DNA of 12,211 nucleotides from Geobacter sp. UBA5735 (GCA_002419385.1 DIFZ01000059.1:23152-35362), one strand, 5' to 3'; positions 1-6,796 are shown, numbered from the stretch's first letter. The notes: generated from the letters alone by a model not told the origin. Made by a program: numbers and translations.

Positions 1-8
1 GTCGGGAG

Positions 9-110
9 CCCCCTCCTTGGCAAGGAGGGGGAAAGGGCAAATTGCAGAAATAATCCGCAGAAACAACTGTTTGCACCCCCTCCTTGCTAAGGAGGGGGCC
101 GGGGGGTGGT
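9..110. repeat. Paired C-rich hairpin repeats downstream of moeA
   Basis: Two near-identical perfect hairpins stand 57 bases apart. Each has arms CCCCCTCCTT / AAGGAGGGGG with a 3-base loop, at 9-31 (loop GGC) and 76-98 (loop GCT). The second is followed by a G-rich stretch (99-110) that runs up to the stop codon of moeA on the minus strand. There is no T-run on either side, so these are repeat hairpins rather than evident intrinsic terminators, though they could slow polymerase or protect a 3' end. They resemble the other C-rich repeats in this window (4243-4380, 7405-7440, 8366-8463). No coding sequence is credible in 1-111. Confidence 0.75.
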
Positions 111-111
111 G

Positions 112-1326
112 TCACGCCTCCATCAACGCCGTATGGTCATCCAGCAGGTGGACTTCCACCTGCTCTCCGGCAGCCAGGTCGCCGCGCTCTGCCGGTATGA
201 CGGCGATCCCGTCGGCTAGAAGCAGGGTCTTGAGATAGCCCGTATCCTGCTTTCCCGGGCTCCAGGCGAGGAACCGGCCGTGGTCGTTCTCGACCGCCAC
301 CCGGAGGAAGTTGACCCGGCCCGGCTTTTTTTTCACGCCTTCCTTCAGGATTGCCGTCACCAGCGGCCGCAGGACCCGCTGGTGGCCCATCATCTTCAAC
401 AGGGCGGGACGAACGAATTCCTCGAAGGTCAAAAGACTGGAAACCGGGTTGCCCGGCAGTGAAAAAACCGGCAGAGCACCGTGGAGTCCGAATGCGGTGG
501 GCCGCCCCGGTTTGATGTCCACCTTCCAGAACAGCTGCTGCAGCCCCAGTTCGTCCAGAATGTCCCGGACATAGTCCCGGTCACCTGCCGAGACACCTGC
601 CGAGGTAATGAGAACGTCGGCCTTCAGCCCTTCCGTCAGCTTTTCCCGCAGGCTGTCCGGGTTGTCCCGGGCGATGCCCAGCATGATCGGGATGCCGCCT
701 GCTCCGCGAACGCAAGCTGCAAGAGCAAAAGTGTTGCTGTTGATGATCTTGCCGGGGCCCAGTGCTTCACCCGGCTCCACCAGCTCGTCCCCGGTGGAGA
801 GAACGGCGACGCGCACCTTGGGGTATACCGGCACGAACACCTTGCCGAAAGAAGCCAGCATGCTGATCTCGGAGGGCCGGATGACCGTGCCGACCGGCAA
901 AATCACTTCGCCGGTCTTGACATCCTCGCCCTTGTAGCGAATGTGGTCTTTCTTCCTGACCGGGATGCGGATCGAGACCATGCCGTCGGACTCTTCGGTT
1001 TCCTCCACCTGGACGACAGCGTCCGCTCCGGGAGGGATCGGTGCGCCCGTAAGGATCTTGACAGCGGTTCCGGGCTGCAGTGCCTCGGTCATGCTGCCGC
1101 CCGCGGGGAGGAATCCGGCCAGCTTGAGGACGGTCGGCGAGCCGCAGTCCTCGGATCGGACGGCATAGCCGTCCATGGCAGTGTTGTCCCACAGCGGCAT
1201 GTCCCACGGGGCGGTGATGTCCTCGGCAAGCACGCGGCCGGTCGCTTCGAGCAACTCGACCCGTTCCTTGCCCAGCGGCCTGACGTTGTCGAGAATTATT
1301 TTTCGGGCTTCTTCAAAAGTTGGCAT
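112..1326 (-). CDS. moeA: Molybdopterin molybdenumtransferase MoeA
   Basis: MoeA inserts molybdate (or tungstate) into adenylylated molybdopterin, the last step in making active Mo/W cofactor in the cytoplasm. The 404-residue product has the usual family length. Visible motifs are DNTAMDGYA (about 47-55), TGAPIPPGAD (93-102), STGDE (177-181), TSAGVSAGD (241-249, the MoCF-binding domain), KPGRP (272-276) and SLPGNPVS (289-296). A C-terminal domain follows with SPGKQDTGYL near 356-365. I chose the ATG at 1326 because a GGAG lies 9 bases upstream. In-frame starts at 1341 (ATG) and 1347 (TTG) would add 5 or 7 residues but have no clear ribosome site. The gene follows tupC by 214 bp, behind that operon's terminator, and has its own candidate promoter at 1388-1417. 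Its place beside a tungstate-type transporter suggests, without proving, that it serves tungsten enzymes. Bacteria of this group often carry more than one MoeA. Confidence 0.96.
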   Translation of the reverse strand: MPTFEEARKIILDNVRPLGKERVELLEATGRVLAEDITAPWDMPLWDNTAMDGYAVRSEDCGSPTVLKLAGFLPAGGSMTEALQPGTAVKILTGAPIPPGADAVVQVEETEESDGMVSIRIPVRKKDHIRYKGEDVKTGEVILPVGTVIRPSEISMLASFGKVFVPVYPKVRVAVLSTGDELVEPGEALGPGKIINSNTFALAACVRGAGGIPIMLGIARDNPDSLREKLTEGLKADVLITSAGVSAGDRDYVRDILDELGLQQLFWKVDIKPGRPTAFGLHGALPVFSLPGNPVSSLLTFEEFVRPALLKMMGHQRVLRPLVTAILKEGVKKKPGRVNFLRVAVENDHGRFLAWSPGKQDTGYLKTLLLADGIAVIPAERGDLAAGEQVEVHLLDDHTALMEA

Positions 1327-1387
1327 ACGAAAGGACTCCATTCGCAATTACGGAACTATATTTCGCTGAGGAAAACAGGTGGTTACC

Positions 1388-1417
1388 GTTGTACCAGACA
1401 ATCGGCCAGAGCGTCAA
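1388..1417 (-). promoter_or_regulatory. Candidate sigma70 promoter of moeA
   Basis: On the minus strand TTGACG (1417-1412) is followed after 18 bases by TACAAC (1393-1388), preceded by TGG. Transcription would begin near 1381, giving a leader of about 55 bases before moeA. It lies after the terminator at 1484-1514, as expected for a separate transcription unit. The -35 box is good and the -10 box is mediocre. Confidence 0.5.
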
Positions 1418-1483
1418 GATAATGCGGCAACCGCAACCCCGCTCCTGTAGTTCCCCTGCGACACCATTTTTCCCAACCCGCAC

Positions 1484-1514
1484 AAAAAAAGGAGCAGTGA
1501 CTAACCCGCTCCTT
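1484..1514 (-). terminator. Intrinsic terminator of the tup operon
   Basis: Read on the minus strand, arms AAGGAGC and GCTCCTT enclose a 12-base loop and run directly into seven T residues (1490-1484). It lies 27 bases past the tupC stop codon and before the moeA promoter, so it should end the transport transcript. Confidence 0.8.
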
Positions 1515-1540
1515 GCTTAAATCCAGCTGGATCACCGCTG

Positions 1541-2632
1541 TCATTTCCGGCATGGAATCAGATGGACCGCAGTGGCCTTGAACGAAGCGAAGACGTTCAT
1601 TCCTTCCTTGAGATCGAGCACAGCGAATGCCTCGCGGGTAACGAACGAGGTGAGGTTGAACCCGCAGTCCAGAACCACCTTCAGGAACGGGCCTACGGAA
1701 AAGATGTCGCGGATGACCGCCGGGAAGACATTCCGGGCGCTCGTGAGGTCGTCCGGGTCGGTGAGTTCGATGGTCACGTTTTCCGGTCTGATGCAGCAAT
1801 AGAGGCAGTCTCCGGTTTCGGCGGTCCCCAATGCGTCTATCTCTTTGTCAAAGACAGCAACTGTCACGAATCCCTGGCCGTTTTTCAGCACCTTCCCTTC
1901 CAGGATGGTGTCCATGCCGACGAAGTTGGCGACGAACTCGTTCACCGGGTTGTTCATGACGGCCAGAGGTGTGCCGCTTTGGACGATCCTCCCGTCCTGC
2001 ATGACCGCGATGCGGTCCGACATGCGCAGCGCCTCGGACTGGTCGTGGGTCACCATGAGGGTGGTAATTCCGGTTTCCCTGACGATCTTTTCCAGGTCAT
2101 CGGTAAGGGCGTGGCGCGTGGGAGGGTCGAGGGCCGAAAAAGGCTCGTCAAGGAAAATGACCTCGGGCTCCATGGCAAAAGCCCGGGCAAGGCTCGCCCT
2201 CTGGGATTCACCGCCCGACAGTTTCCGCGCGGAACGGTGGGCCAGGTGCTCGATATTGAAGCAGGCAAGATAGCGCGTCACCCGCTCCCGGATCTCGTGG
2301 CTTCCCAGGCCCCTGATCTTCAAACCGGATGCGACGTTCCTGTAGACAGTGGTGTCGAAGAGCAGGGGTTCCTGGAACACCATGGAAACCCTTCTCCGGT
2401 AACGGAGGGCATCAGCACGAGATGCGATCTCCTCGCTCCTGAAGAACAGGCGCCCGCCAACCTGCTTGAGCAGGCGACTCAAAGCCAGCAGCAGGGTCGA
2501 CTTGCCGCTGCCGTTGGGGCCGATGAGTGAAATAAACTCCTTTTCCTTGATGCAAAAGGAGGGGATGTCAAGTACTGATACCCCCCCGAATTCCACTTTG
2601 AGATTTTCTATTGTCAGTATGTTGTCCGTCAT
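1541..2632 (-). CDS. tupC: Tungstate-type ABC transporter ATP-binding protein
   Basis: This is the ATPase that drives oxyanion import through the TupB permease at the inner face of the membrane. The 363-residue product has Walker A GPNGSGKST (38-46), Q-loop Gln87, signature LSGGESQR (138-145), Walker B VIFLDEP (158-164) and switch His196. The C-terminal part (about 240-363) is an extra region with the look of the TOBE/Mop-type domains of ModC and WtpC, where bound oxyanion can inhibit transport; that role here is inferred. An open frame continues upstream to 3289, but it is only a shadow frame inside the permease gene. The ATG at 2632, two bases after the tupB stop codon, gives a protein starting MTDNILTIENLKVEF, typical of ABC ATPases. 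The tight spacing implies coupled translation with tupB. Molybdate cannot be excluded as substrate from the ATPase alone. Confidence 0.92.
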   Translation of the reverse strand: MTDNILTIENLKVEFGGVSVLDIPSFCIKEKEFISLIGPNGSGKSTLLLALSRLLKQVGGRLFFRSEEIASRADALRYRRRVSMVFQEPLLFDTTVYRNVASGLKIRGLGSHEIRERVTRYLACFNIEHLAHRSARKLSGGESQRASLARAFAMEPEVIFLDEPFSALDPPTRHALTDDLEKIVRETGITTLMVTHDQSEALRMSDRIAVMQDGRIVQSGTPLAVMNNPVNEFVANFVGMDTILEGKVLKNGQGFVTVAVFDKEIDALGTAETGDCLYCCIRPENVTIELTDPDDLTSARNVFPAVIRDIFSVGPFLKVVLDCGFNLTSFVTREAFAVLDLKEGMNVFASFKATAVHLIPCRK

Positions 2633-2634
2633 GC

Positions 2635-3333
2635 TTACCGGGGTCTCTCTCTCTGCTGGATTAAGGTAAAAATGTAATTGACCAGGAAAACAAGGAACAG
2701 GAGAATTATGGAAAGGGCGAAGGCAACGGCAAACTCTCCCTTCCCCGTCTCCATCACCGTTGCGGTCGTCAGGACCCTCGAATATCCCTTGATGTTGCCA
2801 CCCACCATGATGGAGGCGCCGACTTCCGAAATCACGCCGCCGAAACCGGCCATCACCGCGGCCATGAGCGGCAGCCTGGCTTCCCGGACCAGCATGAGGA
2901 CCATCTGCATGCGAGTCGCACCGAGGGAAAGGATCTGCAGGCGCAGCTTGTTGGGCAGGTTCTGCAGGGCGGCAATCGAAATGCCCATGACAATCGGCGT
3001 GGCGATCACCGATTGGGCGATGATAATGGCTGTCGGCGTATAGAGGATGTCGAGGAAGCCGAGCGGGCCGTTTCTCCAGAGGAACACCGTGACGAAAAGA
3101 CCGACGACGACCGGCGGGAGCCCCATGCCGGTATTCACGATGCTGACGACGAATTTCTTGCCGGGAAACCGGGTGAGCGCAACGATCATCCCGGTGGAGA
3201 CACCTAACCCCACCGAGATGAGCGTCGCGATTCCCGACACCTTGAGGGACAGCCAGGTTATGCCCAGGACCTCTGGGTCCAGCGCCCACAGCAGCTTGAT
3301 TGCCGTGATGAGTCCTTCAAGGATAAGGTCCAT
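2635..3333 (-). CDS. tupB: Tungstate-type ABC transporter permease
   Basis: This is the integral membrane subunit that forms the channel for the oxyanion, working as a homodimer in this family. The 232-residue protein has about five hydrophobic segments. The cytoplasmic coupling loop sits near 136-179, with LGATRMQ, REARLPLM and then the SEVGASIMVGGN stretch that I associate with TupB proteins. Length and layout fit TupB rather than the ModB family, which differs in this loop. Its ATG directly abuts the tupA stop codon (TAAATG), and its own stop is two bases before tupC, so tupA-tupB-tupC is clearly one operon with coupled translation. The assignment to tungstate rests mainly on the neighbouring TupA. 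Confidence 0.92.
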   Translation of the reverse strand: MDLILEGLITAIKLLWALDPEVLGITWLSLKVSGIATLISVGLGVSTGMIVALTRFPGKKFVVSIVNTGMGLPPVVVGLFVTVFLWRNGPLGFLDILYTPTAIIIAQSVIATPIVMGISIAALQNLPNKLRLQILSLGATRMQMVLMLVREARLPLMAAVMAGFGGVISEVGASIMVGGNIKGYSRVLTTATVMETGKGEFAVAFALSIILLFLVFLVNYIFTLIQQRERPR

Positions 3334-4182
3334 TTACAGCCCCAGCGATTTGGGGTCCTTGCCGGCATCCGGGAAGAACAGGGGTGCGCCGTATTTCTTG
3401 ACACCGTAAGTCTTGATGGTCTTCTGGGTCTTTTTGGACACCATGAAGTCGGAAAAGGCTTTCGCGCCGGCTGCGTTCACCTTGGGCCACTTGGCCGGGT
3501 TGACCTGGATGACATGGTAAATGTTCAACAGGGAGGCATCCCCTTCAACCAGGATGACGAGACCGAGGTTTTTCTTGAGCGAAAGATAAGTTCCGCGGTC
3601 TGCTATGGTGTAACCGTTCTTTTCGGCTGCCACGCTCAACGTCTGACCCATGCCCAGGCCGGTCTGCTGGTACCATTTCTGCCCTTCCGGATTCATGCCC
3701 GTTGCCTTCCACAGCTTTTTCTCGAGGGCGTGGGTGCCGGAGTTGTCGCCGCGGGACAGGAACAGCGCGTTGGCTGCCGCGATCTTTTTCAGGGCTTCCT
3801 TGGAAGACTTCTCACCCTTGATCTTTGCCGGATCGCTGGCCGGGCCGAGAATGATGAAGTCGTTGTGCATGACCAGCTTGCGGTTTACACCGAAGCCCTG
3901 CTCAATAAACTTCTTCTCCGCGTCGGGGGAGTGGACCAGGAGGACATCAGCCTCACCCTTCTCGCCCATCTTCATGGCCTGGCCTGAACCGACGGAAATG
4001 GTCTTGACGAAATAGCCGGTGTTTTTCTGAAAGACAGGAAGCAGCTCGTCCAGCAGACCGGAATCCTGGGTGCTCGTGGTGGTGGCGAGAATGAGCGTCT
4101 TCTGAACGGGAGCCGCAAATGCGACGGATGCGGCCAACAGCAGTGCAAAGGTTACCGCGAAACTGCGAACAAACTTCAACAT
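3334..4182 (-). CDS. tupA: Tungstate-binding periplasmic protein TupA
   Basis: This is the periplasmic solute-binding protein that captures tungstate and delivers it to TupB. The 282-residue product begins with a signal peptide (MLKFVRS, a hydrophobic run, cleavage likely after AFA near residue 23). The mature part opens with ATTTSTQDSG (33-42), which contains the TTTS motif regarded as a TupA hallmark. GSGQAMK (65-71), SRGDNSGTH (143-151) and DRGTYLSL (195-202) follow, all in the positions expected of a TupA oxyanion pocket. I chose the ATG at 4182 because AGGAG lies 7 bases upstream and the signal peptide begins there; the longer frame to 4215 adds 11 polar residues ahead of the signal peptide. 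It is the first gene of the compact tupABC group. A related but divergent binding protein lies upstream across a repeat-filled gap. Confidence 0.93.
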   Translation of the reverse strand: MLKFVRSFAVTFALLLAASVAFAAPVQKTLILATTTSTQDSGLLDELLPVFQKNTGYFVKTISVGSGQAMKMGEKGEADVLLVHSPDAEKKFIEQGFGVNRKLVMHNDFIILGPASDPAKIKGEKSSKEALKKIAAANALFLSRGDNSGTHALEKKLWKATGMNPEGQKWYQQTGLGMGQTLSVAAEKNGYTIADRGTYLSLKKNLGLVILVEGDASLLNIYHVIQVNPAKWPKVNAAGAKAFSDFMVSKKTQKTIKTYGVKKYGAPLFFPDAGKDPKSLGL

Positions 4183-4242
4183 GATGGTTCTCCTTTCCTT
4201 ATCCATACATTGCATTTGTAATACTGCATTTCAGCTGTTTTT

Positions 4243-4380
4243 GAAATCCCCCCTACCCCCCTTTCCTAAAGGGGGGGAAGATTCGCTTCCTGAAAAGGGG
4301 AAGATAAGATGCCTCCCTTTCCCAAAAAAAGAAAGATTATATGCCTCCCCCTTCCCAAAGGGGGATTGAGAGGGATTTCC
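4243..4380. repeat. C-rich inverted repeat cluster between the two binding-protein genes
   Basis: The gap opens with GAAATCCC plus two C-runs, then CTTTCCTAAAGG and a G-run (4243-4280). It closes with a CCCCCTTCCCAAAGGGGG hairpin and a complementary GAGAGGGATTTCC (to 4380). The outer ends are inverted copies of each other, and shorter CCCTTTCCC pieces lie between. There is no hairpin directly followed by a T-run on the minus strand, so transcription from the upstream gene may continue into tupABC. The short plus-strand frame through this stretch is only a translation of the repeat. Confidence 0.75.
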
Positions 4381-4414
4381 TTACGCCCACATTAGGCAGG
4401 GACAGAGGGGGATT

Positions 4415-5269
4415 TTATTTGCCCTGCGCTGCCTTCCACTGATCGGAGTTGGGGAAAAACATGGGCGCGCCGTATTTTTCCTTGCCGAACCCCTGCACGA
4501 TCTGCTGGCCCTTGTCCGGGGCGGTAAGCCACTTCACGAAAGTCATGGCGTCATCATAATTGGCGTTCGCAAACTTCTTCTGGCTGACCGGGATCAGGCT
4601 GATGAAGTTCAGCAGTGCCTCATCGTTTTCCACCAGCACGGCCAATTTGACTGAGTCCTTGAGAGACAGATAGGTTGCACGATCTATAACCGTGTATGCA
4701 GCCTTCGTATCGGTGTACTTGAGCGTGGCCGCGTTGCCTTCGCTGCCTTTCTCGTAAACGGTGTACCAGGCTCCGGCCGGCTTGATGCCGGTCTTGGCCC
4801 ACAGTTCCGTCTCGGCCACGTGGGTGCCCGACTTGTCGCCGCGGCTAATGAATGTGACGCCCTTTTCGGCGATCTTCTTCAGCGCCTCGGTCGCGCTCTT
4901 CATTCCCTTGATACCCGCGGGGTCTTCAGCCGGACCGACGATGACATAATCATTGTACATGAACGGAATCCGCTCGGTGCCGAAACCTTCCTGCACGAAC
5001 TTCTCTTCCAGCGACTTCGCATGCACCAGAACCAGGTCGACGCTGCCCTGCTTTGCAATCTTCAAGGCTTCGCCGGTTCCTGCGCCCACGTGGCGCACCC
5101 GGATGCCGCTCTCTTTTTCGAAAGCGTCCTCGAGCACCTGGACGATTCCGGCATCCACCGGGCCGATGGTGCTCGCCATCAGCACCAGGCCATCACCCGC
5201 CTGTGCAACAGCCGCATACAACAGCGCCACAATAAGGCAAACAAACGATTTTGTCAATCTTCTCAGCAT
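4415..5269 (-). CDS. Divergent TupA-like periplasmic oxyanion-binding protein
   Basis: This is a second solute-binding protein of the TupA fold, presumably exported to the periplasm and docking on the same TupB/TupC pair, since no other permease is nearby. The 284-residue product has a signal peptide with likely cleavage after AQA (residue 24). It aligns end to end with the adjacent TupA: SRGDKSGTH (142-150), DRATYLSL (196-203) and KYGAPMFFP (265-273) are all shared. The ligand-facing first motif differs: ASTIGPVDAG (32-41) replaces ATTTSTQDSG. GTGEALK replaces GSGQAMK, and GMGQTL becomes SEGNAA. This suggests another oxyanion or a changed affinity; the true ligand cannot be read from sequence. 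I chose the ATG at 5269 because GGAGG lies 6 bases upstream, rather than the one at 5284. A promoter with a ModE-like operator precedes it. Confidence 0.88.
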   Translation of the reverse strand: MLRRLTKSFVCLIVALLYAAVAQAGDGLVLMASTIGPVDAGIVQVLEDAFEKESGIRVRHVGAGTGEALKIAKQGSVDLVLVHAKSLEEKFVQEGFGTERIPFMYNDYVIVGPAEDPAGIKGMKSATEALKKIAEKGVTFISRGDKSGTHVAETELWAKTGIKPAGAWYTVYEKGSEGNAATLKYTDTKAAYTVIDRATYLSLKDSVKLAVLVENDEALLNFISLIPVSQKKFANANYDDAMTFVKWLTAPDKGQQIVQGFGKEKYGAPMFFPNSDQWKAAQGK

Positions 5270-5312
5270 GGTTAGCCTCCGCATCAGGTTGTTGTACTAC
5301 TCACTGGAGTTA

Positions 5313-5345
5313 TTAATTATATAATTTTATACATAACGTTGTTTA
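5313..5345 (-). promoter_or_regulatory. Promoter with putative ModE-type operator
   Basis: On the minus strand TAAACA (5345-5340) and a perfect TATAAT (5321-5316) lie 18 bases apart, with the start expected near 5309. Overlapping them, AACGTTATGTA (5340-5330), six bases, then TATATAATTAA (5323-5313) fit the ModE operator pattern ATCGNTATATA-N6-TATATANCGAT as I remember it: about 9 of 11 and 8 of 11 positions, with the exact spacer. The -10 box falls inside the right half-site, so binding should repress. The site stands just downstream of the porin terminator, so the transport locus is an independent unit. ModE itself is not in the window. Confidence 0.55.
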
Positions 5346-5375
5346 AAAAAATGGGGGGGAGTGAACTCCCCCCCA
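5345..5375 (-). terminator. Strong intrinsic terminator of the porin gene
   Basis: Perfect 11-bp arms TGGGGGGGAGT / ACTCCCCCCCA (5352-5362 and 5365-5375) enclose two bases (a larger loop in practice). On the minus strand the hairpin is followed at once by seven T residues (5351-5345). It lies 46 bases after the porin stop codon. Confidence 0.92.
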
Positions 5376-5421
5376 ACCATGATGAAGGTTACCATAGTAT
5401 GTGTTCGATGCAAGCGTCTAA

Positions 5422-6615
5422 TTAGAAAACAAGTTGCACCTGCATCCGGTACTGCATGTCGTCCCTGTCTGTATCCTGATTGTGGATGTTGGCGACATCA
5501 GCCTGCAATTTCAGCCTGTGCTGGTCAAAATAGTAGGATACGGAACCAATTTGTTCAGATTCCAGGTCACTGCCTTCATTCCTGTTCTCGTCATACTGGG
5601 AATAGCGGAATGCAACGCCAAGTTTCGGGGTGATCATGTAGCCTGCCTGGGCATACCAGCCCATCGTACGCTTGTCATTGGCAATAGCTCCGACTCCGTC
5701 ACCCTCGGCAAAAAGTACCTCGCCCTGCACGGCAAGACCCATCCATTTGAAATGTGCGTCAAAGCCATAGTTGTTGATGTCGTGGTAGCCGTTCCATTCT
5801 CCGCCATAATTGCCGTTTTTCGATTCGCCGGCGTCGAGGCTATTGTAGAAATAATTTGCGCCGACCGTGAACAGCGGTTTCTTGCTGATGGCGAGGTCAG
5901 GCTCATCGTTGGCCATGGCACCAAGAGGGCTGAACGCTACGCGCGCCGCAAAGGCATTGTGATTGGTGTTCGCCAATTCTGTCTGACCGTCACCGTTAGT
6001 AACTGAAACTGCGTAATCCATAAGACCATTAAATACCTTGCCATAAGCATATGCACCAAGCTCATAACCAGGCATCATTTTTCCGACCCAAGGAGCGCGA
6101 TCAACGAACATGAGATTTGAATCCGCCTGGATCATGGAGTAGCCGTACTTGACCTTGGTCTGGCCGACCAGGAACTGCAGTTCGTTCATCAGCTTGTAGT
6201 TGATGTAGCTGTCCAGCAACCCACCTCTTCCGTCGGTTTTCGCGAGTTGTACCGGATCGATCTCCATCTTGTAGGTCAGATCCTTGCTGTACGCGTAACC
6301 CTGAGCTATCAGCCTGATCCGTTTTGCTTCGAACTTGCTGGAGTCGCCAGCACCATTATCCTTATCCTCAAAGGTATAACGGAACTGCATCCTGCCGCCC
6401 AGGCTGAACTGGAACTTCTCGTCGGCGGAGGTGAAGGTGACACCTTTGCCGAGCTTGTAGTCAAACGGCTTGCTCTTGACCACTTCCTTGTAGTCCGCCT
6501 CAGTGATGACGCCCTTTTCCTTGAGGATGTCCTCAAGGGACTTGGCCTGTGCGCCCTGAGCGACCAGTACGCAGGTCGCCAAAGCTGCTCCGACTGCAAA
6601 TAATCTCTTACTCAC
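5422..6615 (-). CDS. OprP/OprO-like outer-membrane porin
   Basis: A 397-residue outer-membrane beta-barrel protein. It has a signal peptide with likely cleavage after AQA (residue 24). A short helical start to the mature part follows (SLEDILKEKGVITEADYKEV), then alternating amphipathic strands. GGRMQFRYTFED near 73-84 and the following FEAKRIRLIAQGYAYSKDLTY region match the opening strands of the phosphate-selective porin O/P family. The last residue is Phe, as expected for barrel assembly by the Bam machinery. Translation begins at a GTG with GGAGG 5 bases upstream. It has its own promoter, a leader of about 146 bases and a strong terminator, so it forms a single-gene unit between the ferritin-like gene and the oxyanion transporter. 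Passage of phosphate, tungstate or molybdate is possible by family and context, but the pore's selectivity cannot be read here. Confidence 0.85.
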   Translation of the reverse strand: MSKRLFAVGAALATCVLVAQGAQAKSLEDILKEKGVITEADYKEVVKSKPFDYKLGKGVTFTSADEKFQFSLGGRMQFRYTFEDKDNGAGDSSKFEAKRIRLIAQGYAYSKDLTYKMEIDPVQLAKTDGRGGLLDSYINYKLMNELQFLVGQTKVKYGYSMIQADSNLMFVDRAPWVGKMMPGYELGAYAYGKVFNGLMDYAVSVTNGDGQTELANTNHNAFAARVAFSPLGAMANDEPDLAISKKPLFTVGANYFYNSLDAGESKNGNYGGEWNGYHDINNYGFDAHFKWMGLAVQGEVLFAEGDGVGAIANDKRTMGWYAQAGYMITPKLGVAFRYSQYDENRNEGSDLESEQIGSVSYYFDQHRLKLQADVANIHNQDTDRDDMQYRMQVQLVF

Positions 6616-6720
6616 GTCTTCCTCCTTTTGCTTGGGTAAGTTGCCCCTAAACCATGATTCCGGCTTCGGATGCTGACAGCATTGAATCGCATGATAAACT
6701 AAGTATTTCTGGCCACTTCC

Positions 6721-6747
6721 AAAAAAAACCCCTTATATAAAAGGGGC
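6721..6747 (-). terminator. Hairpin plus T-run in the porin leader (terminator or attenuator)
   Basis: On the minus strand CCCCTT and AAGGGG arms (6746-6741 and 6734-6729) with a 6-base AT loop are followed at once by eight T residues (6728-6721). It lies downstream of the best promoter for the porin and about 106 bases before the porin start codon. It may therefore stop transcripts early, or act as an attenuator, rather than only ending the upstream ferritin-like gene. Confidence 0.75.
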
Positions 6748-6767
6748 TTGTGCTCTTTGGTCGGATA

Positions 6768-6796
6768 GTATTACCCATTCTTTTATGCAAAGTCAA
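6768..6796 (-). promoter_or_regulatory. Near-consensus sigma70 promoter upstream of the porin
   Basis: On the minus strand TTGACT (6796-6791), exactly 17 bases, then TAATAC (6773-6768). The start is expected near 6761. It sits in an AT-rich gap between the ferritin-like gene and the porin gene and points at the porin. The terminator-like hairpin begins only about 15 bases past the predicted start. Confidence 0.7.

Noticed and set aside
9..98. CRISPR-like array from the repeated CCCCCTCCTT hairpins
   Set aside because: There are only two units, the repeats are self-complementary and no cas genes are nearby. These are hairpin repeats.
481..1422. 313-residue plus-strand open frame opposite moeA
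   Set aside because: It is the antisense of a clear moeA gene; the length comes from high GC, and no recognisable motifs are seen.
2633..3289. Upstream extension of the tupC frame
   Set aside because: This part is out-of-frame tupB sequence. The ATPase has a good start at 2632 and the extension shows no domain.
4181..4369. Small plus-strand frame with SPLPPFPKGG-like repeats
   Set aside because: It is a translation of the C-rich intergenic repeat, a familiar source of false small proteins.
5270..5312. Riboswitch (molybdenum or tungsten cofactor type) ahead of the transport locus
   Set aside because: The predicted leader is only about 40 bases, too short for such a structured RNA. No matching fold is seen ahead of moeA either.
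6616..6720. Sigma54 promoter for the porin, or a cyclic-dinucleotide (GEMM) riboswitch in its leader
   Set aside because: A TGGCC at about 6710 has no GC at the required spacing for a -24/-12 pair, and the conserved GEMM core sequences are absent.
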